A stretch of 64,000 nucleotides of DNA from Pseudomonas sp. GD03944 (GTDB lineage Bacteria; Pseudomonadota; Gammaproteobacteria; Pseudomonadales; Pseudomonadaceae): NCBI RefSeq assembly GCF_029839275.1, contig NZ_JAOCAH010000003.1:1-64000 (forward strand), in the 5' to 3' direction. The notes under the pieces were generated by a model. That model saw nothing but the letters and a program-made list of their open reading frames with translations, had not been told where the DNA came from and did not search any database. Position 1 is the stretch's first letter. Every line of letters begins with the position of its first letter. The position numbers and the translations under genes are program-made. Of the stretch, positions 17,063-25,833 are shown one piece after another.

Positions 17063-18028
17063 TCAAGGTTTCGGCTTGTCGGTGAGGAATTTGCCTTGGG
17101 GGGCGTCGACGTGCTGTTGGCGCCGGGTGTTGCCATCGATGCCGCCGGCGATCGCCCATTCGGCGAACACCGTCGGGCCGGGTTCGAACTCGCGCGGCTG
17201 CCATTCGCCGGTCAGCTGGTCTTCGTCGGCGTAGTACTCGACCAGAGCACCGGCCGGGTTCTTGAAGTACCAGAAGAACGCCGACGACACCGGATGACGG
17301 CCGGGACCGATTTCGGTGGCCCAGCCGCAGCGCGAGATGTGCATGCCGCCGCCGAACACTTCATGCAGGTCGCGCACGGTAAACGCCACGTGGTTGAGCC
17401 CGGCGCGTGGCGCTGGAAGCTGAAGCATGAACAGGTCGTGGTGGCCGCCTTCCTCGGCGGTCCGCAGAAAGGCACCGCGGTTGGGGTAGCGGTCCGAGGC
17501 CTGGAAGCCGAAGCGTTCGTGGTAGAAGGCCTCGCAGGCGTTGACGTCCTTGACGAAAAACACCACGTGGCCGACTTCGATCGGCGCGGCACGGTCATAG
17601 ACCGGTGCCGGTTTGTTGATCCGGCCCTTGCTCTGCCAGGTGTTGTGGCCGCTGCACTCGATGTCCAGCGTGCACTTGCGGGTCACTTGCAGGCGGATCG
17701 CCAGGCCGTTGGGGTCGGTGCAACCAATGCGGCCATTGCCTTCGACAAAGCCTGGGTCGTTGGCAATGCGCTGGCTGTACAGCTCCAGGTCTGCCTCACT
17801 TTCGACGCCCCAGACCACCTCGCGGACGGTCGAGCCAGGCTCGATGGCGGGTGGGAGTCCTGGTTTGTCGAGGGCGGCGAGTACAACGCGGCAGCCATTG
17901 AGGGTCTCGAAGATCACCTCGTCGGGCTGCTCGCTGACCTTGTTCAGCCCCCAGTCGGAGAAGAAGTGCGCGCAGGTGGCCAGGTCCTCCACGCCATAGG
18001 TGATTTCGTCGATGCCCAGTACGCTCAT
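17063..18028 (-). CDS. VOC-family (type I extradiol-like) dioxygenase
   Basis: This 321-residue protein has two vicinal-oxygen-chelate domains. The C-terminal domain keeps the iron triad H154 (VGHVVFF), H213 (LNHVAFT) and E264 (ALVEYY) expected of type I extradiol ring-cleaving dioxygenases. The N-terminal domain is degenerate, as usual. Its start overlaps the aldehyde dehydrogenase stop by 4 bases. Paired with the flavin monooxygenase, it likely opens the hydroxylated ring. The exact catecholic or dihydroxypyridine substrate is unknown. Confidence 0.85.
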   Translation of the reverse strand: MSVLGIDEITYGVEDLATCAHFFSDWGLNKVSEQPDEVIFETLNGCRVVLAALDKPGLPPAIEPGSTVREVVWGVESEADLELYSQRIANDPGFVEGNGRIGCTDPNGLAIRLQVTRKCTLDIECSGHNTWQSKGRINKPAPVYDRAAPIEVGHVVFFVKDVNACEAFYHERFGFQASDRYPNRGAFLRTAEEGGHHDLFMLQLPAPRAGLNHVAFTVRDLHEVFGGGMHISRCGWATEIGPGRHPVSSAFFWYFKNPAGALVEYYADEDQLTGEWQPREFEPGPTVFAEWAIAGGIDGNTRRQQHVDAPQGKFLTDKPKP

Positions 18029-19515
18029 TGCTCTGTCTCCACGCCGGCCCAGGCCAGCGGTTGTTGGTTCATGCCCCAGTAGAGGCTCTTCTGTTCCATG
18101 TACTGCAGAATGCCCAGGCGACCCTTCTCGCGGCCCAGCCCGCTGTCACGCCAGCCGCCGAACGGGGTCGAGATGGAAAACTGCTTGTAGGTGTTGATCC
18201 ACACCGTGCCGGCCTGCAGCTTGCGGCCCAGCGTCCAGGCGCGTTTGTAGTCGCGGCTCCAGATTCCGGCGGCAAGGGCATACAGGCTGTCGTTGGCCTG
18301 CTCGATGAGTGCGTCTTCACCGTCGAAGGGCAGGGCCACCAGCACCGGGCCGAAGATTTCTTCCTGGCATACCTGCTGGTGATTACCCAGGCCTTCGAGG
18401 ATGGTCGGCGGGTAGAAGTGGCCCTGGTCGAACAGACCGCCGCTGGGGCGTTCGCCGCCCAGGCGCAGGCGGCCACCTTCGGCCAGGCCGAGGGCAACAT
18501 AACGCTCCACCGACTCGCGGTGGCTGGCGCTGATCAGTGGGCCCATCTGGGTGCGTTCGTCTGCCGGATCGCCCAGGCGCAATTGCGCTGCGGCAGCGGT
18601 CAGGCGGGTCATGAACGGCTCATACAGGGCGCGTGCGATGAACAGCCTGGAGCCGGCGATGCAGGCTTCGCCCGAGGAACTGAAGATGCCGTACAGCACG
18701 CCGGCCACCGCATGATCGAGATCGGCATCTTCGAGGACGATGGTCGGCGATTTGCCTCCCAGCTCCAGCGATACCGGCATCATCTTGTCGGCAGCAATGT
18801 GAGCGATGTGCTTGCCGGTGCGGGTACCGCCAGTGAACGACACGCGCTTGACCAGCGGGTGGCGAGTCAGTGCATCACCCAGCAGCGAGCCCTTGCCCGG
18901 CAGTACGCTGATCAGCCCTTTGGGCAGGCCGGCGTCTTCGCAGATCTGCGCCAGTTGCAGGGCCAGCAGAGGCGTGATCTCCGCAGGTTTGATCACCACC
19001 GCGTTGCCACCGGCCAGGGCCGGCGCGACTTTTTGCGCTTCGCTGGCGATCGGCGAGTTCCAGGGGGTGATCGCCGCGACCACCCCCATGGGCTCGTAAA
19101 CGCTCATGCTGATGAAGTCACCCCGTGACGGAGTGATGGTTTCTTCCAGCGTTTCGCAGGCGGCGGCGAAGAACTGGAAGGTGCCTGCGGCACTGGCAAC
19201 CAGGGCGCGGGTTTCGTTGATCGGCTTGCCGTTGTCCTGGCGTTGCAGCTGCGCCAGCTCCTCGGCACGTTCGCGAATCAGCCCGGCGATGCGGTACAGC
19301 ACCGTTGCGCGCTCGTGCGGCTTGCGTTGTGCCCAGCCGCTGTGCAGGAAGGCCTGGTGCGCACCCTGCACGGCGGCTTCGACATCCTCCAGGCTGGCGG
19401 CATTGAGCCAGGCGACGGGCTCGCCGGTCGCCGGGTAGTGGGTGGCGTAGCGCTCACCGCCACCCAGACGCCAGGTGCCGGCGATGCATATGGGTAAGCT
19501 CTGTTCCACAGTCAT
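18025..19515 (-). CDS. NAD(P)-dependent aldehyde dehydrogenase
   Basis: This 496-residue aldehyde dehydrogenase has the oxyanion asparagine region ITPWNSP, the cofactor motif SFTGGTRTGK, the general-base glutamate in LELGGKSP and the catalytic cysteine in SGEACIAGSR. It would oxidise a semialdehyde or aldehyde to the acid; 2-hydroxymuconic-semialdehyde-type ring-fission products and aldehydes from the ThDP decarboxylase are candidates. The ATG at 19515 is preferred because AGGGG lies 8 bases upstream, and the longer frame would overlap the preceding gene. Confidence 0.92.
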   Translation of the reverse strand: MTVEQSLPICIAGTWRLGGGERYATHYPATGEPVAWLNAASLEDVEAAVQGAHQAFLHSGWAQRKPHERATVLYRIAGLIRERAEELAQLQRQDNGKPINETRALVASAAGTFQFFAAACETLEETITPSRGDFISMSVYEPMGVVAAITPWNSPIASEAQKVAPALAGGNAVVIKPAEITPLLALQLAQICEDAGLPKGLISVLPGKGSLLGDALTRHPLVKRVSFTGGTRTGKHIAHIAADKMMPVSLELGGKSPTIVLEDADLDHAVAGVLYGIFSSSGEACIAGSRLFIARALYEPFMTRLTAAAAQLRLGDPADERTQMGPLISASHRESVERYVALGLAEGGRLRLGGERPSGGLFDQGHFYPPTILEGLGNHQQVCQEEIFGPVLVALPFDGEDALIEQANDSLYALAAGIWSRDYKRAWTLGRKLQAGTVWINTYKQFSISTPFGGWRDSGLGREKGRLGILQYMEQKSLYWGMNQQPLAWAGVETEQ

Positions 19516-19525
19516 GGGCAGTCCC

Positions 19526-20329
19526 CTAGATGGAAATGGCATGTGCGTGGTTGCCCAGGGCGCGGACCACGCTGTAGACGGTCAATGCCGAGGTCTTCGG
19601 ATTGGCCGGCAGCGGCTTGCCGCGCAGGCTCATTTCGAAGCCGCCGAAGGCGCCACGTGCTTGAAACTGATGCACGTTGTCTTCGCTCAGCGGGTCGGCG
19701 ATCAGCGTTACCCAGGTTCGGTCCAGGCCCAGGCCGGCGAGCGACAGGGTGGCGGCAACATTGGCGTTCTTCGGGTACAGCCGTGCCGCTTCCCGGGCGC
19801 TGCCTTCGAAGATCACGGTTGGCTCGTTGAGGCTGTCCAGATCGCACACCTGTTCGGCCAGGGTGTTCTTCCAGGCTCGTGCCGGCTTGCGACCGATGTA
19901 GTCGACCGAATCGAGGCCGCCGACCTTGGCCGCCGACAGCGCATCGATGCCACCGATGGCCCCGGGCAGCAGTTCGATGCGGGTGTTGCCGCGTGCGGCT
20001 GCCGCTTCCAGGCGTTCGACCAGGCCGGCCTCGGACAACGCGCCGACAGAGACAATCAGGCACGCGATGCCGCGTTCCAGCGCCGGCAGTACGTGTTCTT
20101 CGATGGCCTTGTGGCCGGCGCACTCGACCAGCAGGTCGGGGTGCGCATCGGTGGGCAGGGCGGTGAGCACCTGAGGGGGCTGACGAAAACGGGCCATGCG
20201 CTGGCGCACCAGGTCTTCGGAGCCGGCCGAGGCGATCACCGCGTCGACGCACAACTGCGGGTCTTGCTCCAGCAATTCGAGTACGCCGACGCCAATGGCG
20301 CCGCAGCCGATCATGGTGATATGCAACAT
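19526..20329 (-). CDS. L-aspartate dehydrogenase-like protein (NadX family)
   Basis: This 267-residue Rossmann-fold protein (MIGCGAIGVGVLELL at the N-terminus) matches the length and pattern of bacterial L-aspartate dehydrogenases, including the C-terminal GNHAHAI. Those enzymes interconvert aspartate and iminoaspartate/oxaloacetate with NAD(P). Inside a degradative operon it is more likely to act as a dehydrogenase for an amino or imino intermediate than in NAD synthesis. I recall a biochemically studied P. aeruginosa homologue (PA3505) in a very similar gene cluster. The start has GAGGA 7-8 bases upstream. Confidence 0.85.
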   Translation of the reverse strand: MLHITMIGCGAIGVGVLELLEQDPQLCVDAVIASAGSEDLVRQRMARFRQPPQVLTALPTDAHPDLLVECAGHKAIEEHVLPALERGIACLIVSVGALSEAGLVERLEAAAARGNTRIELLPGAIGGIDALSAAKVGGLDSVDYIGRKPARAWKNTLAEQVCDLDSLNEPTVIFEGSAREAARLYPKNANVAATLSLAGLGLDRTWVTLIADPLSEDNVHQFQARGAFGGFEMSLRGKPLPANPKTSALTVYSVVRALGNHAHAISI

Positions 20330-20339
20330 GATGGGGTCC

Positions 20340-22022
20340 TCAGGCCGTGGCCTTCTGTGCCTTGGTTTCGCTGTTGGGAGGGCCGGCGAACTGAGTGGCG
20401 AAACCACCGACGCTGAGCATGTCGACTTCCAGCAGGAACGGGCCTGGCTCGCCGAGGGCGCCATCGAGCACCGCGCCGAAATCATTCAGGTCGCTGACCA
20501 GGCCATGGCGCAGGCCAAGTGACTCGGCGAGCTTGCCGTAGTCCGGGGTGTGCAGCTCGACGTAGGCGTGACGGGCGCCGTAGATGGCATCCTGGATGTT
20601 GCGGATCACCCCGTAGCGTTGGTCGTTCATCAGGAAAATGACCACGTTGGCCTTTTCCTGGACCAGGGTTGCCAATTCGCCGAGGTTGAGGATGAAACCA
20701 CCGTCGCCAGCCAGGACGAACACCTTGCGTCCCGGTGCGGTTTCCGCTGCCGCGACCCCGGCGCCAATGCCCATCGCCAGGCCCTGACCGATACCGCCAC
20801 CAAGGGCGTGTACACCGGAGAGCGGGTGGTAGAGGTTGAGCAGGCGATTACCCCAGATGCTGTTGGACAGCGTCACGTCGCGTACCCAGGTGAAGTCGCG
20901 CCCGGTTTGCCCCTGCAACTGTTCGACCATCGCCGAGTACGGGCCCAGGTCGGCGATCAGTTGTTTGCGGGCCTGTTCACGCACGGCCTTGAGCTCGGGC
21001 AGGAAGTTTGGATCGAGGTTCAGACGGCCTTGCAGGCGGTCGGCCAGGCCATCTAGGGCTTGCGCGGCGTCGCCGCAGATGAACAGGTCGCTGGGGTAGC
21101 TTCGCCCCTCGATCGCCGGATTGACGTCGATGCGCAAGGTGGTGGGTGGCAGCTTCAGGGCGTATTTGAAGGTCTCGTTGCTGCGCAGGCGTGAGCCGGC
21201 TACCACCAGGGCATCGCAGGTCTGCAGGAAATCTTCGACCCGTTTGTTCTGCGAGAACGCCCCCAGGCAGCGCTCGTCGTCTTCGTTGACCACCCCCCGG
21301 CCCTGGGTCGAGGTGATCACGCCAACGCCCATGTCCAGCAGGCGTTTGACCTGCGCACCGGCATGGCGCGCGCCGCCACCGAGCCAGAGCAACGGGCGTG
21401 TGGCGCTGGCCAGGCGTTCGGCGACCAGGTCGAGTGCTTCGGCGGCAGGCGCGGCGATCGGGATCGGCAGCGGTGACAGGTCGCTGGGCATGGGGATGTA
21501 GGCTGACTGGATGTCGATCGGGATTTCCACGCTGACCGGGCCGGTGGGCGCGGTCAGGGCAGTCTGCACGGCGAGTTTCAAGGTGCTTAGCGCGGTCTCG
21601 ACGCTGCGCACGCGGAATGCCGCCTTGGAGACCGCCTTGAGCATGGTCAACTGGTCGCGGGCTTCGTGTATGTAGGCCAGCTCCTGGTCGAGGTACGGCG
21701 TTTCGATCTGACCAGTGATGTGCAGCAGGGGAGTGCCGGCGGTCAGCGCCTCGACCATCGCCCCGGCGGCGTTGCCGGCGGCCGTGCCGGTGGAGGTCAG
21801 GCACACGCCCAGGCCACCCGTGCTGCGGGCGTAGGCATCGGCCATGTTGGTCGCCCCGGCTTCGCCGCGGGCCATGACGAACCGGATGTTGCCGCGCACG
21901 GCGAAGGCATCGAGGATCGGCATGTTGTGGATCGAGATCACACCGAAGGCAGCCTTGACCTCGCATTGTTCGAGAAACGCGGTGATGACGGCACCGACGG
22001 TGACAGTGTTTTCGTTACGCAT
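20340..22022 (-). CDS. ThDP-dependent decarboxylase/lyase
   Basis: This 560-residue enzyme of the acetolactate-synthase/benzoylformate-decarboxylase superfamily has catalytic glutamate E54 (ARGEAGAT) and the ThDP-magnesium motif G439-D-G441 ... N466-D467. It presumably decarboxylates a 2-oxo acid or joins an aldehyde to one; its substrate is unknown. The assigned start overlaps the end of the upstream SDR gene by 8 bases and has a weak ribosome-binding site, so translational coupling is likely. The longer in-frame extension upstream is an artefact of the SDR reading frame. Confidence 0.87.
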   Translation of the reverse strand: MRNENTVTVGAVITAFLEQCEVKAAFGVISIHNMPILDAFAVRGNIRFVMARGEAGATNMADAYARSTGGLGVCLTSTGTAAGNAAGAMVEALTAGTPLLHITGQIETPYLDQELAYIHEARDQLTMLKAVSKAAFRVRSVETALSTLKLAVQTALTAPTGPVSVEIPIDIQSAYIPMPSDLSPLPIPIAAPAAEALDLVAERLASATRPLLWLGGGARHAGAQVKRLLDMGVGVITSTQGRGVVNEDDERCLGAFSQNKRVEDFLQTCDALVVAGSRLRSNETFKYALKLPPTTLRIDVNPAIEGRSYPSDLFICGDAAQALDGLADRLQGRLNLDPNFLPELKAVREQARKQLIADLGPYSAMVEQLQGQTGRDFTWVRDVTLSNSIWGNRLLNLYHPLSGVHALGGGIGQGLAMGIGAGVAAAETAPGRKVFVLAGDGGFILNLGELATLVQEKANVVIFLMNDQRYGVIRNIQDAIYGARHAYVELHTPDYGKLAESLGLRHGLVSDLNDFGAVLDGALGEPGPFLLEVDMLSVGGFATQFAGPPNSETKAQKATA

Positions 22023-22812
22023 GGCGGGACAGGCCTCCGGATACATCGATATGACTGCCAGTGGTGTAGGCCGACAGGGGCGAGGCGAGGAACAGGATCG
22101 CCTGCGCCGCTTCCTTCGGCAGGCCCAGGCGGCCCAGGGGAATTTGTTTGCGTTGCGCCAGCTGCGCGGTCCATTGCGACCAGTTCTGCTCGCGTTCTTC
22201 GCGGGCCTCGAAGCGGCGCCGCCATTGGCCGGATTCGACCAGGCCGATGAGGATGCCGTTGACCCGGATGTTCTGTTCGGCGAACTCGAACGCCATCGAG
22301 CGCACCAGGTTTTTAACCCCGGCCCGGGCGGCCGAGGTGGCAACCATATGCGGCTCCGGCTGGCAGGCCAGCAGCGAGTTGACGCAGACGATCGAGGCGT
22401 TCGGTTGGCTCTGCAGTTGGCTCATGAAGGCGCGCACCGGGTTGATCACCGAGAAGAACTTCAGCTGCAGTTCGTCGCTCCAGGCCTCGTCGGTGGTATT
22501 GGCAAAGGTCGATACACGGCCTTGACCGGCATTGTTGACCAGCACCTGGGCCGGACCGAGCGCGGCCAGGCTGGCGGCGGCGAAGGCACGGACCGAATCG
22601 GCATCGAGCACGTCGCACACCTGGGCCCACAAAGCCGCTTCGGGAAAGCGCTCGCGCAGCCGCGTTTCGGCGTTACGCAGGCGCTCTTCATTGCGCCCGC
22701 AAAAAGCCACCCGGGCGCCGGCTTCCAGCAGCAGCTCGACGCAGGCATAGCCGATACCGGACGAGCCACCGGTGACGATTACCGTGCTGTCGTGAAGTTG
22801 GTAGGGGTTCAT
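22015..22812 (-). CDS. SDR-fold protein lacking the catalytic Tyr-Lys pair
   Basis: This 265-residue protein has the classical SDR fold: cofactor motif TGGSSGIG (residues 15-22), NNAG near residue 93 and a C-terminal dinucleotide-binding fold. The normal YxxxK catalytic motif is replaced: the aligned segment reads HMVATSAARAG, giving M and S where Tyr and Lys belong. The catalytic serine region (VCVNSLL) is kept. It may use different residues, act on an activated substrate, or have a binding role. Its start follows the IclR stop by one base. Confidence 0.85.
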   Translation of the reverse strand: MNPYQLHDSTVIVTGGSSGIGYACVELLLEAGARVAFCGRNEERLRNAETRLRERFPEAALWAQVCDVLDADSVRAFAAASLAALGPAQVLVNNAGQGRVSTFANTTDEAWSDELQLKFFSVINPVRAFMSQLQSQPNASIVCVNSLLACQPEPHMVATSAARAGVKNLVRSMAFEFAEQNIRVNGILIGLVESGQWRRRFEAREEREQNWSQWTAQLAQRKQIPLGRLGLPKEAAQAILFLASPLSAYTTGSHIDVSGGLSRHA

Positions 22813-22813
22813 C

Positions 22814-23641
22814 TCAGTCCCTCATCAGCGCTGTGACGCGCCCATGGCCGGCGTTGGGGGTGTAGTCGAGCAACTGCGACAGCTCAGCAGCGCTGTTGCG
22901 TACCTGGTTGAGCAGATTGACGAAGTTGATGTGGCCGATCTGCACGGTGGGGATGGTCAGGCCGAGGGCAGCGACCACGTGGCCACTGGCATCGCGTACC
23001 GGGGCGGCGATGGACGAGATGGTCGACTCGAAGAAGCCTTCACCGCTGACGTAGCCGCGCAGGCGGTCAGCCTGTACCAGATCGAACAGTTCCAGCACGG
23101 TTTTCGGGGTGCAGTGCGAGTGCTGTTCCAGGTGTTCTTCCGGGTACAGCTCCCGCAGCTCGGTCAGGCTCAGGTCAGTCAGCAGAATCCGCCCCAGCAC
23201 CGTGGCGTGAGCGGGGAGTCGGGTGCCGACGGTCACCGCGCTGGAAAACACCGATGGCGGTGAAACCTTGGCCACGTAAACGATCGAGCGACCGTCGCGC
23301 ACCACCAGGTTGCTCGGGTAGTTCAAGTGGTCGCACAGACGCGCCAGCAGCGGCTGGCCCAGTTCGGTCAACTCTAGCGACGCCAGGTATTCGAAGCCCA
23401 GGCGCAGGACCGACATGCCCAGACGGTACTCATTGCCGCTGCGGGTGACGAACCCCATGGTTTCCAGCGTCGTCAGCAGGCGAAAGATGGTGGAACGTGG
23501 CAGGGACAGGCGCCGAGCCAGTTCGGGAGCGGTGAGGGTGCGGTTCTGCCGGCTGAATTCGCAGAGCAGCAGAAGACCGCGCTCCAGGCCGGGGACGATG
23601 TATTTGTCCTGATGTTCTTTCAACGAGTCGGTGTCGTTCAT
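22814..23641 (-). CDS. IclR-family transcriptional regulator
   Basis: This 275-residue regulator has an N-terminal winged helix-turn-helix (LTAPELARRLSLPRSTIFRLLTTLE, about residues 36-60) and a C-terminal IclR effector domain. IclR proteins commonly control aromatic catabolic operons by sensing a pathway compound. It is encoded in the middle of the operon it probably controls, so it would be autoregulated. Its start overlaps the hydrolase stop by 4 bases (ATGA). Candidate binding sites lie upstream of the first operon gene (28632-28684). Confidence 0.92.
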   Translation of the reverse strand: MNDTDSLKEHQDKYIVPGLERGLLLLCEFSRQNRTLTAPELARRLSLPRSTIFRLLTTLETMGFVTRSGNEYRLGMSVLRLGFEYLASLELTELGQPLLARLCDHLNYPSNLVVRDGRSIVYVAKVSPPSVFSSAVTVGTRLPAHATVLGRILLTDLSLTELRELYPEEHLEQHSHCTPKTVLELFDLVQADRLRGYVSGEGFFESTISSIAAPVRDASGHVVAALGLTIPTVQIGHINFVNLLNQVRNSAAELSQLLDYTPNAGHGRVTALMRD

Positions 23642-24507
23642 CGTGTTCCACCTGCGAAAGAGGCGTCCAGTGCCAGGGCCAGGCGCCCGGTCACCTCGTC
23701 GGGTTGTTCGATGGCGCAGGCATGGCCTGCACCGGCAATCAGGCTGAACGGTGCATCGAATGCGCTGGCCAGGGCCTGGCAGGCTTCGGCGCGGGTGATG
23801 CTGTCGGCGCTGCCGCAGTGCACCTCGCACGGCACGTTCAACGGGCTGTAGCGCAGCAGGTCGTCGCCGCAGAGCAATTCGATGGCCTGGCGGTAGCCTT
23901 GGGGCAGCAGGCGTGCCATGTTCCATTGCGCCCAGTGCAGGGCTGTCGCACTGGCAGCAGCGGACACCAGGTGCACGCTGCGCTCGCGAGCAATCTGCGC
24001 GATGCCATGTTGTTCCAGGGCACTCAGGCGTGCGGCGCGTACCGCCTGACCCTGCTCGCTGAGGTCGGAGGCGCCATAGCCACGTGCCGGGCTCAGCAGG
24101 ACCAGGCGACTGACCCGATCCGGATGAGCCTGCGCAAAGGCTGCTGCCGGGAGTGCGCCCAGGGAGTGGCCGACCAACACGCAGCATTCGATGGCCAGGG
24201 CATCGAGCAGCTGCCCCAGGCGCCTGGCGTAGTCACCGGCCTTGGGCATGGGCAGCGCAAGGGGTGTGGAGCGGCCATAGCCGGGGGCGTCCCAGGCGAT
24301 CACACGGGCCCGATCGCTCAGGGCCATGGCCACCTGCAGCCAGGACGCGGCACCGGAGCCGATGCCATGTAGCAGCACGATAGCCGCGCCACGACCTGCT
24401 TCACGCAACCCCTGCTGGCCCTCGCCGATGCGCACCGTGCGCTCGGCGAAGCTTTGCTGGAGCTGCTCCTGCAGCGGCGCGAGGGGATTTTCGATGACCG
24501 TGGTCAT
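23638..24507 (-). CDS. Alpha/beta hydrolase
   Basis: This 289-residue alpha/beta-hydrolase has HGIGSG forming the oxyanion hole, a GHSLGA nucleophile elbow (serine near residue 114) and a late histidine in GAGHACAIEQP. It resembles C-C bond hydrolases of meta-cleavage pathways and lactonases in general form. In this operon it could hydrolyse a ring-fission product, an ester or an amide; the exact reaction is not evident. It lies between the cupin and IclR genes and overlaps the latter. Confidence 0.87.
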   Translation of the reverse strand: MTTVIENPLAPLQEQLQQSFAERTVRIGEGQQGLREAGRGAAIVLLHGIGSGAASWLQVAMALSDRARVIAWDAPGYGRSTPLALPMPKAGDYARRLGQLLDALAIECCVLVGHSLGALPAAAFAQAHPDRVSRLVLLSPARGYGASDLSEQGQAVRAARLSALEQHGIAQIARERSVHLVSAAASATALHWAQWNMARLLPQGYRQAIELLCGDDLLRYSPLNVPCEVHCGSADSITRAEACQALASAFDAPFSLIAGAGHACAIEQPDEVTGRLALALDASFAGGTR

Positions 24508-24511
24508 TGGC

Positions 24512-25051
24512 TCATCCGCGCTTGATGGTGGCCAGCGGGTGCGCTGGCGGATAGGTGGGTGTCACCGGCTTCTTGGCACCGAGCATCACGCACATCAGCG
24601 CGTCTTCATCGCCAATGTTGATCTCCTCGCGGTAGACCCCAGGCGGCACGGAAATCAGGTCACGGTCGGTAAGGATGGTCTCGAAGCGCTCGCCGTCCTT
24701 TTCGATGATGACCTTGAGCTTGCCGCGCAAGACGAAGAACACCTCTTCGACGTCGGTGTGCAGGTGCGGTGGGCCTTCATGGCCGGCGGGAATGACCATG
24801 GTCGAGAAGGTGAAGTGCTCGGACGGAATGGTGTTCATGTCGTTGCTCACGCCCGTGCCCCCCGTACCCACGTAACGCATCTGCGCACGGCGGAACTTGG
24901 GGTCGTAGTCAGCCTGGAATTTCAACGCGTTCCAGTCGTAGCGGCGCGTCTCGTAGCGGGCGATACGGGACTGCATCCAGCTGGCCAGGTCCGCGCCGGC
25001 GGGGCGGTCCCAGGATTTCGGGGCATCGTGTTGTTGGGAAAGGTCGGTCAT
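24512..25051 (-). CDS. Cupin-domain protein
   Basis: This 179-residue single-domain cupin has both motifs: GPPHLHTDVEEVFFVLRG (H, H and E metal ligands) and the second motif around LISVPPGVYREEINIG. It probably binds a divalent metal. Cupins in such operons act as dioxygenases, isomerases or decarboxylases for small acids. AAGGAG stands 6 bases before the ATG, one of the best sites in the operon. Confidence 0.85.
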   Translation of the reverse strand: MTDLSQQHDAPKSWDRPAGADLASWMQSRIARYETRRYDWNALKFQADYDPKFRRAQMRYVGTGGTGVSNDMNTIPSEHFTFSTMVIPAGHEGPPHLHTDVEEVFFVLRGKLKVIIEKDGERFETILTDRDLISVPPGVYREEINIGDEDALMCVMLGAKKPVTPTYPPAHPLATIKRG

Positions 25052-25065
25052 GGTGTTCTCCTTGC

Positions 25066-25833
25066 TCAGGGCATGACGAACCCGCCGTTGACCGGCAGGG
25101 TTTGTCCAGTGATGAAGCGCGACAGGTCGGACAGGGCGAACAGCACCGCGCCATTGACGTCATCGGGCAGTTGCGGGCGCTGGATGGCCCGTTGTTCGGT
25201 GTACAGCCGGTGGCGGGCCTCGGGGACGTAGGCGGTGGCCTCCACCCGCACCAGGCCGGGTGCGACGGCGTTGACGGTAATGTTGGCGTTGCCCAGTTCA
25301 CGGGCCAGGCTGCGGGTCATGGCGATCAACGCGCCTTTGCTGGCGACGTAGGCCAAGAGGTTCGGCGCGCCCCACAGCGGGGTATCGGAAGCCAGGTTGA
25401 TGACCGCACCACGGCCGCTTTCGCGCAGGGCCGGGAGGGCGGCACGGGTCATCAGCCAGGTGCCGCGTACGTTGACGTGCATGACCCGATCCCACGTCTC
25501 GATGTCCAGCTCTTCGCAGCTTTTACCGCCGGAGTTGGTGATCGACGCGTTGTTGACCAGGCCATCGAGCCCGCCCAGCCGCTTGACGGTGCGTTCCAGG
25601 CAGGTGTCGATGGACACCGGGTTGGCCAGGTCCAGCGCCACACCGCTGACATCCAGGCCAAGCTCGCTCAGTTCGCAGGCAGCCTGCTGCACCCGGCCAG
25701 CGAGCACGTCGGCGATCACCACCCGGGCACCGGCCTCGGCGATGGCCTGGGCGAAGCTGTAGCCCAGGCCGCCAGCACCGCCGGTGACCAGCACGCGGCG
25801 GCCTTCGAGCAGATTCTTGAAGGCGGTCATCAT
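25066..25833 (-). CDS. Short-chain dehydrogenase/reductase
   Basis: This 255-residue SDR has an intact cofactor motif TGGAGGLG (17-24), NNAS near residue 95 and the catalytic YVASK. It is thus a conventional NAD(P)-dependent oxidoreductase, unlike the second SDR of this operon at 22015. The start ATGATG overlaps the permease stop by 4 bases. A step oxidising an alcohol of the substrate or an early intermediate is likely from its position next to the importer genes. Confidence 0.9.
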   Translation of the reverse strand: MMTAFKNLLEGRRVLVTGGAGGLGYSFAQAIAEAGARVVIADVLAGRVQQAACELSELGLDVSGVALDLANPVSIDTCLERTVKRLGGLDGLVNNASITNSGGKSCEELDIETWDRVMHVNVRGTWLMTRAALPALRESGRGAVINLASDTPLWGAPNLLAYVASKGALIAMTRSLARELGNANITVNAVAPGLVRVEATAYVPEARHRLYTEQRAIQRPQLPDDVNGAVLFALSDLSRFITGQTLPVNGGFVMP

